From the NCBI RefSeq assembly GCF_013868055.1, contig NZ_JACEOL010000066.1, forward strand, positions 1 through 52,523: a stretch of 52,523 nucleotides of DNA. Reading direction: 5' to 3'. The notes beneath the pieces were generated by a model. The model saw only the letters and a program-made list of their open reading frames with translations. It did not search any database and was not told the DNA's origin. Positions 26,158 to 34,646 of the stretch are shown here, in pieces. The stretch's first letter is position 1, and each line of letters starts with the position of its first letter. The DNA comes from Thermoactinomyces mirandus (GTDB taxonomy: Bacteria; Bacillota; Bacilli; Thermoactinomycetales; Thermoactinomycetaceae). The position numbers and the translations under genes are program-made.

Positions 26158-27610
26158 GGAACATTCCTCCTTGATATTCTTCCATGATGTGTTCCAACAC
26201 CGAATGACTGATCGGCATCCCGCATGTCGGACATTTGCCCCTTTGCTTTAACAGATGATACAATTCCTTGGCATATCGGTAAATTTCCTGCTCTCTCTCT
26301 TTGATAAAGTTTCTTCCTGTCTCGATTCGCCTCGTTTTGTCAAGCAGCATTGTTTGCAGGCTGACCAGTTTCTGCATGCAGGATACCTTCTCCGTAAGTT
26401 TCGGCACAATTTCCTCCAGAACCTTTAATGTTTGCTGGCTTTTCTTTTCAATTCCACGCCAGTTGTTCAAAGCCCTGATATTTTGTTCCCTTCTGCGCAC
26501 CAAAGGTTGAATTACCCTCAGACGGTCCGCTTTTTCCTCAATCCGTTCATATTCTTCTACTGCTTCAGGAACCTGTTTTAACCTGACCAACACTTGATAA
26601 AGCTGGGTAATCTTGTTTTTGTTGATCCTCCACTGTTTTTTCAGCTGTATGAATTGCAGCAGTCGATTCTTGTTTTCCACCAGGGCAGCCAGGCTTTTTT
26701 CAGCTTCGGGAAGATGCCTGCACCTTTTGACAAGATCCTGTTTAAGCTGTTTTTCCTGCTGAAGCTGCTGCCATCGATCGCGAAAACGTTCAAATTGGTG
26801 AAGGAGGGTTTTTTTGTACTCCAGATGCAATACTTCCTGTTCCGATTGCGGCAAATGCTCAAACGAGGCAATCTTCTCCAAAAGCAATTTTTTTTCCCGG
26901 CAAATCTTCTCCAGGTATTTCAGCACTTTTTTCAGATGTTCTTTGAGTTGCTCTTTTTGTTGCACTTCATGAAATGCCTGTTCAGCAATGAGATAACTGG
27001 TTTCCAATTCCTCGAGGTTATCATATGGTTTCAGTTTTCCTTCCAATTTTGCCCTTTCTTTTTCCAGCTGTTTTATTTCTCCGCCAAGGGCAAGCCGGTC
27101 ACTGCTCGTTTTCTTTAAAGCATTGTCAATCAGATGTGCACCACTGATCCGACCAATGGTCTTGGCCTTATTCTGATTTGATTCAAAAAGCAAAAAGGGG
27201 CTTTCCAACTGGGACCCGAAATGCAAAATCAATTCTTTTTGGTCCAGCCGAACCGGAACAATCTGATGCAGTCTTGTGATTTCTTCAGGAACTGTATTGC
27301 CGAACCCTTCAAAAATCTGTTCATTTCCGTCCGCTGTACGAAGAACATACCGGTTGACTGAACTGCTGCGAATTCGCGTAACTTCCGTACCATCATTCAA
27401 AATCAGGCAAACTCTGCACTCCCTGGTCCCCGTACGGATAAAATCGGTTCCGCGCGGAATATTAAACAGAACCCACTTCAAGGCGCGCAAAATTGCACTT
27501 TTCCCACTGTCGGAGGGACCGACAAAAACATTCAGCCCATCCGTCAACTCAATTTCTGTATGTTTATGAGACTGAAAGTTGTCAATCACCAGTTTCTTAA
27601 AGCCATTCAA
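26123..27610 (-). CDS. N-terminal half of a split Rad50/SbcC-like ATPase with zinc hook
   Basis: A 495-residue protein starting with an SMC/Rad50 N-terminal head: DNFQSHKHTEIELTDG, then Walker A GPSDSGKS (residues 31-38), and a Q-loop region around residue 135 (ESPFLLFESNQNKAKTIGRI). From about 170 to 450 the chain is helical, and much of it falls into units of about 40-45 residues, each opening with a proline pattern (HLPQSEQEV, HLPEAEKSL, QVPEAVEEY), so it may be a stack of helical hairpins rather than one straight coil. Near the C-terminus is CPTC (460-463), a Rad50-type zinc hook half. There is no signature or Walker B; these are in the gene at 25233-25910. TTG start overlapping the nuclease gene by 4 nt. 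Confidence 0.88.
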   Translation of the reverse strand: MNGFKKLVIDNFQSHKHTEIELTDGLNVFVGPSDSGKSAILRALKWVLFNIPRGTDFIRTGTRECRVCLILNDGTEVTRIRSSSVNRYVLRTADGNEQIFEGFGNTVPEEITRLHQIVPVRLDQKELILHFGSQLESPFLLFESNQNKAKTIGRISGAHLIDNALKKTSSDRLALGGEIKQLEKERAKLEGKLKPYDNLEELETSYLIAEQAFHEVQQKEQLKEHLKKVLKYLEKICREKKLLLEKIASFEHLPQSEQEVLHLEYKKTLLHQFERFRDRWQQLQQEKQLKQDLVKRCRHLPEAEKSLAALVENKNRLLQFIQLKKQWRINKNKITQLYQVLVRLKQVPEAVEEYERIEEKADRLRVIQPLVRRREQNIRALNNWRGIEKKSQQTLKVLEEIVPKLTEKVSCMQKLVSLQTMLLDKTRRIETGRNFIKEREQEIYRYAKELYHLLKQRGKCPTCGMPISHSVLEHIMEEYQGGMFRAAAGREDQAD

Positions 27611-28593
27611 TGTATGCTCTCCTCTCCCGCCTCTTGTTCAACAGCAATTCTTCTCAACGCCTCAAGCGTCACTTTTTCCTCGATTTGATGTAATTGGGCA
27701 ATTTCATTGATAATGTCCCTGATATTCATCGTTTGAAAATTTGTTGATGAATCGACGATTTGTACGAATTCAGCCAGCTTTTCCTGTCGAAACGCTTCCT
27801 GTTCAATATAAGAGCGATCCAGAATTTCCTCTCCCGGTTTTGCACATTGAAGGGGAATCAACCGGACATCAATTCCGTCTTTGGAGAGTTCGAGCAAAGC
27901 AACCTGAGGCATTCTTTTTATTTCTGACCGATGGTTATTAATACGCGCCAACGCTCCCGGATTTACAATATATTTCCCATTTCGATACTGTAACGGGAAA
28001 CCGGCATGATAGTGCCCCGTCAGCAAAATATCCACAGAGTCGCACCAGACATCATACACTACGGTATGTGGCACACTGTCCGAAAAAGCGCGATCTACCA
28101 ACATTCCATGAACCATATGTATGCAATAGTCCGCATTGCTCTCATTTTGTACACAATAATCCATCTGGGGATCTCTCTTATCCAAATCATAATGGAACGG
28201 CTGCCCGCTTATTTGCACAGTCACTCCATCCTTTTCCCATTTGATACGCTCTCCTTCATGAATCAGGCGGATCGCTCCAAACGCGTCCAGAAGCCCCAGC
28301 ATGGTCCGATCGATGGTTGCAGGATTGTGTCCATATATATCATGATTTCCGGCAATACCGAGTAAAGGAACAGGCAGGTTCCGAAAAATCCGGGCAAACT
28401 TCCTTACAATCGCCGGCGAGAGATTGGGCCGGTCAAACAAGTCTCCTCCGTGCAATACCAGGTCTACTTCCTCACTTCTTGCGATCCCGATCACTTCTTC
28501 AATTTTTTCCCGGATCGCCTTTTCAAAATCATCGGTACGGCTTCGTGGAGACGTTCCACGGATGTGCGTATCCGTCATATACAGTATTTTCAT
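27607..28593 (-). CDS. Mre11/SbcD-like metallophosphoesterase
   Basis: A 328-residue nuclease-type phosphoesterase. The five motifs are present: DTH (8-10), GGDLFD (49-54), AGNHD (81-85), MVHGM near 160, and TGHYH near 193. The first 205 or so residues form the catalytic domain. The rest resembles a short capping domain with a helical tail that could contact the partner ATPase, as in Mre11. It starts 3 nt after the recX stop and overlaps the ATPase gene by 4 nt, so recX, nuclease and ATPase subunits are translated from one mRNA. The likely role is DNA end or branch processing; YhaO-like exonuclease is the alternative. Confidence 0.88.
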   Translation of the reverse strand: MKILYMTDTHIRGTSPRSRTDDFEKAIREKIEEVIGIARSEEVDLVLHGGDLFDRPNLSPAIVRKFARIFRNLPVPLLGIAGNHDIYGHNPATIDRTMLGLLDAFGAIRLIHEGERIKWEKDGVTVQISGQPFHYDLDKRDPQMDYCVQNESNADYCIHMVHGMLVDRAFSDSVPHTVVYDVWCDSVDILLTGHYHAGFPLQYRNGKYIVNPGALARINNHRSEIKRMPQVALLELSKDGIDVRLIPLQCAKPGEEILDRSYIEQEAFRQEKLAEFVQIVDSSTNFQTMNIRDIINEIAQLHQIEEKVTLEALRRIAVEQEAGEESIH

Positions 28594-28596
28594 TGC

Positions 28597-29262
28597 TCAT
28601 TCATTCCCCTTTTCTTCCTCATAACGAATCCGAAAAAGATGCAACACCTCATAAACAATGGACATGGAATAACCTTGCCGCACCAGATAGTTTCCCAACC
28701 GCCGCTCAATTTTGGGCCACGGCTCGCCACATATACGAGAATAGCGCCTTTCAGCAATTGATATTGCCAACCGGCGCTGCTCGTCATCATCCATATCTGC
28801 CAATATCCCATCGACAATCAATAGAGCAATTCCTTTTTTCAGCAGCTCTTGCCGCAAGCGTTTTTTCCCATACCCCTTGTGCCGCTTTCGTTCCTCCACC
28901 CAGGCTTTCGCGTATTCCAGGTCATTTAAAAACCCCAGTTTTTCCAGCTCATGGATGACGCGTTCCGTATTCCCGCCATCATAACCTTTCCGGTTTAAGT
29001 AACTCTTCAGTTCCTGAACTGTTCGGGGGCTGTAAGATAAGTAACGCAAAGCAACCTGTTTCGCCTTGTTGTATTCTTCCGCCTCAAGTAAAGCGTGGAT
29101 CTCCTTCTCATCAATTTCCATACCTTTGTGAAGCCGGTACTTCACCAGCACATCTTCATGGACAGAGAGAAGACACTCTCCGTCTACATAAACATTATAC
29201 CGCTTTGTACGGGAAGACGGTTTTTCAATTTGGGTAATCTTTCTTTCTTTCACTTGACTCAT
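28597..29262 (-). CDS. recX: Recombination regulator RecX
   Basis: Modulates RecA filament dynamics. The 221-residue protein has the three-helix tandem repeats of the family: ALRYLSYSPRTVQELKSYL, then GFLNDLEYAKAWVEERKRH and GYGKKRLRQELLKKGI are diagnostic. An N-terminal extension (residues 1-50) with KERKITQIE is common in Bacillales. It begins 17 nt after recA with a weak ribosome binding site, which suggests lower expression than RecA. In B. subtilis recX is elsewhere; the recA-recX order here is the more common bacterial one. Confidence 0.94.
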   Translation of the reverse strand: MSQVKERKITQIEKPSSRTKRYNVYVDGECLLSVHEDVLVKYRLHKGMEIDEKEIHALLEAEEYNKAKQVALRYLSYSPRTVQELKSYLNRKGYDGGNTERVIHELEKLGFLNDLEYAKAWVEERKRHKGYGKKRLRQELLKKGIALLIVDGILADMDDDEQRRLAISIAERRYSRICGEPWPKIERRLGNYLVRQGYSMSIVYEVLHLFRIRYEEEKGNE

Positions 29263-29278
29263 CCGCTCTTTTCAATGA

Positions 29279-30382
29279 TCAGGACAGATCAAGGGAGGGC
29301 GTTTCCACCTTGTTCTCTTTGCTTTTTCTTCTGGATTTCTTTTTGCTTTTCTCTTCCACCGGTTCCGGTTCCGATGCCTTTTCCTCAACCTGAATCGTTG
29401 GCAAACCATGGTGGGACCGAATCAGGTTTTCTATTTTCAAGCATAGATCGGGATGTTCTTTAAGGAACTGTTTTGCATTTTCGCGGCCTTGCCCCAAACG
29501 GTCCCCCTCGAAGGAGTACCATGCCCCGCTTTTATTGACGATATCCAAGTCGGAAGCAATGTCAAGAACACTGCCTTCCCTGGAAATTCCTTCGCCAAAC
29601 ATGATATCGACATCAGCCTGTTTAAAGGGAGGGGCCACTTTATTTTTCACCACTTTAATTCTGGTGCGGTTCCCCACCATGTCACTTCCCTGCTTGATCG
29701 TTTCTGCCCGGCGCACTTCCAGACGGACACTGGAATAAAACTTCAACGCACGGCCGCCAGGAGTCGTTTCGGGATTACCAAACATGACACCGACTTTTTC
29801 CCGGATCTGGTTGATGAAGATGGCAATTGTCTTTGATTTGTTAATGGCTCCGGAAAGCTTGCGCAGCGCCTGGGACATCAAACGGGCCTGCAAACCGACA
29901 TGCGAGTCTCCCATTTCTCCTTCAATTTCAGCTTTCGGCACAAGGGCTGCCACCGAATCGATCACAATAATATCTACCGCACCGCTGCGTACGAGTGCTT
30001 CTGCAATTTCCAGAGCCTGCTCTCCCGTATCGGGCTGGGACAATAACAGCTCGGAAATATTTACCCCAAGCTTGCTTGCATATACCGGATCAAGTGCGTG
30101 TTCTGCATCAATAAAGGCAGCTTGCCCCCCGATTTTTTGCACTTCTGCAATGGCGTGTAAAGCAACAGTGGTTTTCCCGGAGGATTCCGGCCCGTACACT
30201 TCAATAATCCTCCCCCGTGGATAACCGCCCACTCCCAATGCAATATCCAGAGCAAGCGCCCCGCTGGAAACCGTTTCTACCTGACGTGTGCTATCTTCGC
30301 CCATTTTCATGATCGAACCTTTGCCAAATTGCTTTTCTATCTGTCTCAATGCCATTTCTAACGCCTGTCGACGATCTGACAT
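29279..30382 (-). CDS. recA: Recombinase RecA
   Basis: DNA strand-exchange protein and activator of LexA self-cleavage. The 367-residue protein has Walker A GPESSGKT (64-71), Walker [12 protein letters not shown], loop L2 region with [14 protein letters not shown], and an oligomerisation helix at the N-terminus. The C-terminus is Lys-Glu-rich and disordered, as usual. The ATG has GAGGAGG with a 7-nt spacer. A sigma-A promoter and a LexA box precede it. It is the first gene of recA-recX-nuclease-ATPase, so SOS induction should extend to the downstream genes unless an internal signal intervenes. Confidence 0.98.
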   Translation of the reverse strand: MSDRRQALEMALRQIEKQFGKGSIMKMGEDSTRQVETVSSGALALDIALGVGGYPRGRIIEVYGPESSGKTTVALHAIAEVQKIGGQAAFIDAEHALDPVYASKLGVNISELLLSQPDTGEQALEIAEALVRSGAVDIIVIDSVAALVPKAEIEGEMGDSHVGLQARLMSQALRKLSGAINKSKTIAIFINQIREKVGVMFGNPETTPGGRALKFYSSVRLEVRRAETIKQGSDMVGNRTRIKVVKNKVAPPFKQADVDIMFGEGISREGSVLDIASDLDIVNKSGAWYSFEGDRLGQGRENAKQFLKEHPDLCLKIENLIRSHHGLPTIQVEEKASEPEPVEEKSKKKSRRKSKENKVETPSLDLS

Positions 30383-30418
30383 GGTTGTTCCTCCTCTTTC
30401 CCATTAATCCATATCATC

Positions 30419-30447
30419 ATCATAACGTGTTTTCGTTTTCCTGCCAA
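30419..30447 (-). promoter_or_regulatory. Sigma-A promoter of recA
   Basis: Minus strand TTGGCA (30442-30447), 17-nt spacer, TATGAT (30419-30424), 37 nt before the recA ATG. Confidence 0.75.
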
Positions 30448-30456
30448 GATCATTTA

Positions 30457-30470
30457 CGAACATTTATTCG
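30457..30470. promoter_or_regulatory. LexA (SOS) box between recA and the Fe-S factor gene
   Basis: CGAACATTTATTCG fits the Gram-positive SOS consensus CGAAC-N4-GTTCG with one mismatch. It lies 9 bp upstream of the recA -35 box and within the region that must promote the divergent gene at 30550. Confidence 0.7.
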
Positions 30471-30549
30471 ATTCTTTTTCAGCAGTTTCTGGTATCATGT
30501 GAAAAAATGTGGTATTTTTAAATCAGTCGGAAAAAAGGAGTGAAAGATT

Positions 30550-30864
30550 TTGGATAAAGAAAAACTCAAGGAACAGATTCTGGAACAACTGGAAGAAGTA
30601 ATCGACCCTGAATTAAATATTGATATCGTTAATTTGGGTTTAATATATGGAATAGACATCAACGATGACGGCGATGTGAAGATCACCATGACACTGACCG
30701 CCATGGGCTGTCCCCTGGCAGGAGTAATCCAGCAGCAGGTTGTAAGAGCCCTCCAGGACATTGACGGAATCAACCAGGTCGATGTGGATATCGTCTGGAA
30801 TCCGCCGTGGGACAAAAGCCGGATGTCCCGTTACGCCAAGATTGCCCTGGGTATATTTGACTGA
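30550..30864 (+). CDS. MIP18/DUF59-family Fe-S cluster assembly factor
   Basis: A 104-residue protein of the DUF59 family (SufT/PaaD-like). The core runs from VIDPELNIDIVNLGLIYG near residue 18 through TLTAMGCPLAGV, with the conserved cysteine in MGCP, to the C-terminal VWNPPWDKSRMS. Such proteins help mature Fe-S clusters, as carriers or adaptors. TTG start at 30550 with AAGGAGTG upstream (7-nt spacer to the TTG); no in-frame ATG is near. It is divergent from recA across a shared regulatory region. Confidence 0.9.
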   Translation: MDKEKLKEQILEQLEEVIDPELNIDIVNLGLIYGIDINDDGDVKITMTLTAMGCPLAGVIQQQVVRALQDIDGINQVDVDIVWNPPWDKSRMSRYAKIALGIFD

Positions 30865-30867
30865 CTG

Positions 30868-30913
30868 AAAAAACTCTTGCCATGTGGGCTTTCCACATGA
30901 CAAGAGTTTTTTT
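30868..30913. terminator. Bidirectional terminator
   Basis: A long stem (30868-30887 and 30893-30913) with one internal mismatch, a 5-nt loop and A6/T7 ends, between the convergent Fe-S factor gene and the helicase gene. Confidence 0.9.
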
Positions 30914-30945
30914 CCCATACCGTCCTGATTTGTTGGATGCCATCT

Positions 30946-32529
30946 TCACGAACGGTTTCGGGGACGTGCCGGTTCCATATTGACACGGGATCCGTTGATT
31001 TTTGACTGATGCAAGGCTTCATAGACAAAAGGAGCCACGTCTTCCGGAACTTCCACAAAAGAAAACCGGTCATAAATGTTGATTTTCCCGACTTGCCTCA
31101 AACCAATCCCCGCATTTTCGGAAATCGCTTTTGCCAGTTCCTGCGGGCGCAAATTGGCATTTCGCCCGACGTTGATGAAAAAGCGAACCATGCCCGGCGA
31201 AGCGCCTGTTTCACCAAAGTTATAAGTCATATCAATATTTTTGACAAACCGGTCCGAAAAGGCGAGATAGAGCGAGGCTGCCGTTACCTTTTCAAGTGAA
31301 AATTTCTTGCCCAGTTCACCGATCATTTCCTCAAACAGACTCATGTCCAGTTCAGACTGGATCACATTTTCGATCTGGGCCATCCAGCTTTCCTGCTGTT
31401 TCGCTGCCACTTCCTCCAGAGTAGGCAAATCACTGGCAATCAGCTTTGCCCCGGTTTCCTGTTCAATGGTACGCAGCTGTTTCATTTCTCTCGGGGTTAC
31501 AAGAGTCAGAGCCACTCCTTTGCGGCCTGCCCTTCCTGTTCTTCCGATCCGGTGGACGTAGCTTTCCACGTCCTGGGGAATGTCGTAGTTAATCACGTGT
31601 GAAACGCTGCCCACATCAATTCCGCGTGCTGCCACATCTGTTGCGACCAGGAGTTCAATTTCTCCGTTGCGGAATGCCTGCATTACCCGGTCCCGTTGCT
31701 GTTGGGCCAGATCCCCGTGCAACCCCCCTGCCAGATATCCTCTCCCTTGCAAAGAGTCAGACAATTCATCCACACCTTTTTTGGTGCGGCAGAAAATGAT
31801 GGCCAAATCCACCTCTTCACTGTCAAGAATCCGGCAAAGGGCATCGACTTTGTAACTGTCCAGCACCCGGTAATAAATCTGGCGGATCACCGGTACCGTT
31901 ATTTCACCCCGGTTAACGGTGATATATTTTGGCTTGTGCATATATTTCTGAGCCAACTGGCGAATGCTGGGCGGCATCGTAGCCGAAAAAAGCAACAACT
32001 GACGCTGCTTCGGTACAAAACTGAACACCTGCTCAATATCGTCAATAAAACCCATGTCCAGCATTTCGTCTGCTTCATCCAGCACCATTACTTCTACATG
32101 GGACGCATCAATCGTTCCGCGCCTTAAATGATCCAAGAGACGCCCCGGGGTGCCAATGACAACATGTACTCCCTGTTGCAGTGCTTTTATCTGCCGGCCA
32201 ATCGACTGTCCTCCATAAATCGGCAAAGTCTTTACTCTTTTAGGACGCCCTATTTTCCGCAACTCTTCTGATACCTGAATGGCCAGTTCACGGGTTGGAG
32301 TCATGATGATGCTCTGAATGGACCGCTCATTCAGATCAATCCTCTCCAAAATAGGAATCCCGAATGCAGCCGTCTTTCCTGTCCCCGTTTGTGCCTGTCC
32401 AATTACATCCTCTCCGCGAAGCACGGCAGGAATGCACTCAGATTGAATGGGAGAAGGCTCCTCAAACCCGATTTGATAAATCCCTTTTAAAATAACATCA
32501 CTTAATTGAAACTGATCAAAACGATTCAT
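30946..32529 (-). CDS. DEAD-box RNA helicase with DbpA-type RNA-binding domain
   Basis: ATP-dependent RNA helicase of 527 residues. Motifs in order: the Q-motif GFEEPSPIQ near residue 22, AQTGTGKT (motif I), PTRELA, VLDEADEM (DEAD), SAT, and HRIGRTGRAG (VI). After the two RecA-like domains (to about 365), a linker domain and a C-terminal DbpA/CsdA RRM-like domain (about 440-515, VRFFINVGRNANLRPQEL) follow. It resembles CshA/DeaD of Firmicutes, active in RNA decay and ribosome assembly. It overlaps cinA by 4 nt, so it belongs to the pgsA-cinA transcript. Confidence 0.93.
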   Translation of the reverse strand: MNRFDQFQLSDVILKGIYQIGFEEPSPIQSECIPAVLRGEDVIGQAQTGTGKTAAFGIPILERIDLNERSIQSIIMTPTRELAIQVSEELRKIGRPKRVKTLPIYGGQSIGRQIKALQQGVHVVIGTPGRLLDHLRRGTIDASHVEVMVLDEADEMLDMGFIDDIEQVFSFVPKQRQLLLFSATMPPSIRQLAQKYMHKPKYITVNRGEITVPVIRQIYYRVLDSYKVDALCRILDSEEVDLAIIFCRTKKGVDELSDSLQGRGYLAGGLHGDLAQQQRDRVMQAFRNGEIELLVATDVAARGIDVGSVSHVINYDIPQDVESYVHRIGRTGRAGRKGVALTLVTPREMKQLRTIEQETGAKLIASDLPTLEEVAAKQQESWMAQIENVIQSELDMSLFEEMIGELGKKFSLEKVTAASLYLAFSDRFVKNIDMTYNFGETGASPGMVRFFINVGRNANLRPQELAKAISENAGIGLRQVGKINIYDRFSFVEVPEDVAPFVYEALHQSKINGSRVNMEPARPRNRS

Positions 32530-33785
32530 CTTGTTGTTTCACCTTTCTTTAAACATTGCTGAAGAAGAAAACAGGCATACTTCGCAGCCATCAGCTGAAT
32601 GCGCCTGCGGGAACCTTTCAACTGGAACTGGTAAACCCGCACCGGTTTCCCGGATTCAGCCAAACCAATATAAACGGTGCCAACTTTCTTCTCCTCAGCT
32701 TCGGCAGGACCAGCCACACCGGTTATTCCAACAGCAAAATCAGTATCAAAAAGCTTCATTGTATTTTCTGTCATAATTTCGGCAGTTGCTGAACTGACCG
32801 CACCATGTTCTCTCAAGCAGGAGGCTGGAACAGAAGCGATATTTTCCTTGGCTTTATTGGTATAGGTGACCAAACCGCCATAGAAAGCCTGGCTGCTTCC
32901 CGGAATTGATGTCAACAGATGAGCCAGCAATCCTCCCGTACAGCTTTCTATCACTGAGACGGTTTTCCCTTTGTTCAGCAATTCAGAAACAACCACTTCT
33001 TCCAGCGATTCATCTTTCTCACTGTAACAATATTCACCAATCCGGTCCAAAACATTCCTCTTCAGGTCATCAATCAGCCGGTTCGCTTCCGCTTCTGACT
33101 TCGCCCATGCTGTCATTCTGACCACAACCCCAATCTCTTTGGCATAGGTCGCCATAAGGGGATTTTCATGTTGCTGGATCAAATCTTTAATCTTTTCCTC
33201 CAACAGTGACTCGCCGATCCCAAAGAAAGAAAGTGATTTTGCAAGAATGACCTGCTTCTTGTCAGAGATGACTTCCCGGATCAGGAAGGGGCGTACCTGT
33301 TCTTCAAACATGGGAACCAATTCCCGCGGAGGCCCCGGAAGCAGGATATAGGTGATCCCATCCACCTGAACAGCCAGCCCGGGAGCAGTTCCATTTTTGT
33401 TATAAAAAACAAAGCCACCGGAAAAAACATACGTTTGCTTGAAATTATTCGCCGGAATAGCTTCCATTCGACCTTTGAAATACTGTTTGAGATGATGTAC
33501 AGCCTTCGGGTCCTGTACCAGTTCTGCTCCCGTTACTTCTGATACAATCTCCTTGGTCAGGTCATCCATTGTCGGACCAAGTCCCCCCGCGAGCAGGATC
33601 AACTCAGACCGGGTATGCGCCACAGAAAGAACTTCATGCAAACGGCTTGCATCGTCACCCACGGAAGTGTGAAGGCAAACATCGATTCCCAGTGAATGAA
33701 GTTCCCGGGACAAATACGAGGAATGTAGGTCAACGGTTTCTCCTGATAACAGTTCAGAGCCTACCGTAATAATTTCCGACTGCAT
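32526..33785 (-). CDS. cinA: Competence/damage-inducible protein CinA
   Basis: A 419-residue protein with the N-terminal MoCF/COG1058 domain (about 1-170, EIITVGSELLSGETVD and LAGGLGPTMDDLTKE) that hydrolyses ADP-ribose-type pyrophosphates in relatives, and the C-terminal CinA domain (about 255-415, SVIESCTGGLLAHLLT and GITGVAGP) related to nicotinamide-nucleotide deamidase. Both are intact. Its neighbourhood, with pgsA upstream and recA downstream, is conserved in Firmicutes. The ATG has AAGGGAAAG upstream. The helicase gene between cinA and recA interrupts the usual direct cinA-recA adjacency. Confidence 0.95.
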   Translation of the reverse strand: MQSEIITVGSELLSGETVDLHSSYLSRELHSLGIDVCLHTSVGDDASRLHEVLSVAHTRSELILLAGGLGPTMDDLTKEIVSEVTGAELVQDPKAVHHLKQYFKGRMEAIPANNFKQTYVFSGGFVFYNKNGTAPGLAVQVDGITYILLPGPPRELVPMFEEQVRPFLIREVISDKKQVILAKSLSFFGIGESLLEEKIKDLIQQHENPLMATYAKEIGVVVRMTAWAKSEAEANRLIDDLKRNVLDRIGEYCYSEKDESLEEVVVSELLNKGKTVSVIESCTGGLLAHLLTSIPGSSQAFYGGLVTYTNKAKENIASVPASCLREHGAVSSATAEIMTENTMKLFDTDFAVGITGVAGPAEAEEKKVGTVYIGLAESGKPVRVYQFQLKGSRRRIQLMAAKYACFLLQQCLKKGETTR

Positions 33786-33824
33786 TTTATCTTTCCCTTC
33801 TTTGCAAATAACACATCCGACTTA

Positions 33825-34406
33825 CTACGAATTGCCAAATGTAACGATTTTACGGTTTTTATAAAAATAATCCAATCCCGAAAGAATGGTTATGATCACA
33901 GCCAGCCAGGTTGCAATCATAGAAAACGGAAACTGAATGGAAGAAAACGGAAAATTATTGAGCATCAATGACACAATTGCTATAATCTGTATGAACGTTT
34001 TCAGTTTTCCCAAAGGGCTTGCTGCAATTACATGACCCTCAGCAACAGCTATTGTCCTGAGCCCTGTTACCGCAAATTCGCGGCTGATGATCACAATCGC
34101 AATCCATGCTTCCAGGCGCTGCATCTCTACCAAAGAGATCAAGGCGGCGGTAACCAGTAATTTATCAGCCAGTGGATCGAGAAATTTCCCCAAATTTGTA
34201 ACCATTTTCTTTCTTCTTGCTATGTAACCATCCACCCCGTCAGTTAAGGCCGCTAACACAAATATGAACGTAGCAATCAATTCGCCCGTGGTCAATTTTA
34301 CTGCTCCCATCTGTATCTCTCCAATATCAAATTGGAAAAGCAAGAAAATCATGACGACGGGAACGAGAAAAATTCGTGCCAATGTAATTTTATTGGCCAG
34401 GTTCAT
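33825..34406 (-). CDS. pgsA: CDP-diacylglycerol--glycerol-3-phosphate 3-phosphatidyltransferase
   Basis: Forms phosphatidylglycerol phosphate, the committed step to anionic phospholipids. The 193-residue protein has four or more membrane helices and the CDP-alcohol phosphotransferase motif, DGVDGYIARRKKMVTNLGKFLDPLADK near residues 55-81 (DGxxAR...G...D...D). The ATG follows GGGAGGT. It is the first gene of the pgsA-cinA-helicase transcript, driven by a strong promoter 157 nt upstream. It uses glycerol 3-phosphate made by GpsA. Confidence 0.96.
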   Translation of the reverse strand: MNLANKITLARIFLVPVVMIFLLFQFDIGEIQMGAVKLTTGELIATFIFVLAALTDGVDGYIARRKKMVTNLGKFLDPLADKLLVTAALISLVEMQRLEAWIAIVIISREFAVTGLRTIAVAEGHVIAASPLGKLKTFIQIIAIVSLMLNNFPFSSIQFPFSMIATWLAVIITILSGLDYFYKNRKIVTFGNS

Positions 34407-34464
34407 CCCATCCTACCTCCCTGGCAATGACCATTTTCCATATTAAAAACACATCCACAGATTT

Positions 34465-34481
34465 TTTACATGAAATGTAAA
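34465..34481. promoter_or_regulatory. Dyad in the pgsA leader
   Basis: Perfect inverted repeat TTTACAT-GAA-ATGTAAA, 59 nt before the pgsA start. It has the size and symmetry of a regulator site; the regulator is unknown. Confidence 0.4.
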
Positions 34482-34562
34482 CAAAACCGGTTCGTTTTTT
34501 TATAAATATTTAAGTGTCATTACATAATATTGACGAGAACTTTCTTGTTTAATTCTTCCGTA

Positions 34563-34592
34563 AGTATAAACCATGGTTCTTAGGCATGTCAA
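34563..34592 (-). promoter_or_regulatory. Sigma-A promoter P1 (pgsA operon), fused to a terminator
   Basis: Minus strand TTGACA (34587-34592), 18-nt spacer, TATACT (34563-34568). The -35 box overlaps the T-tract of the preceding terminator. The spacer contains CTAAGAACCATGG, shared in nearly the same form with P2. Confidence 0.8.
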
Positions 34593-34626
34593 AAAAAAGC
34601 AGAGAGAAAAGAGGATTCTCTCCGCT
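34591..34626 (-). terminator. Terminator of RodZ-like gene 1
   Basis: An 11-bp stem with one G-U pair (34598-34608 and 34616-34626, 7-nt loop) followed on the minus strand by TTTTTTTT, ending in the TTGACA of the next promoter. Confidence 0.85.
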
Positions 34627-34646
34627 GACTATACTTTATTCTGCAT

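Noticed and set aside
25233..27610. The three ATPase frames as one gene broken by sequencing errors
   Set aside because: The 81-residue frame has its own perfect AAGGAGG and GTG, overlaps its neighbour by 35 nt, and both junctions show translational-coupling geometry. Two independent errors giving this by chance are unlikely.
28317..28958. Plus-strand reading frame of 213 codons opposite recX and the nuclease
   Set aside because: It lies wholly across two confidently assigned minus-strand genes, has low-complexity His/Pro/Ser composition, and no ribosome binding site or family motif.
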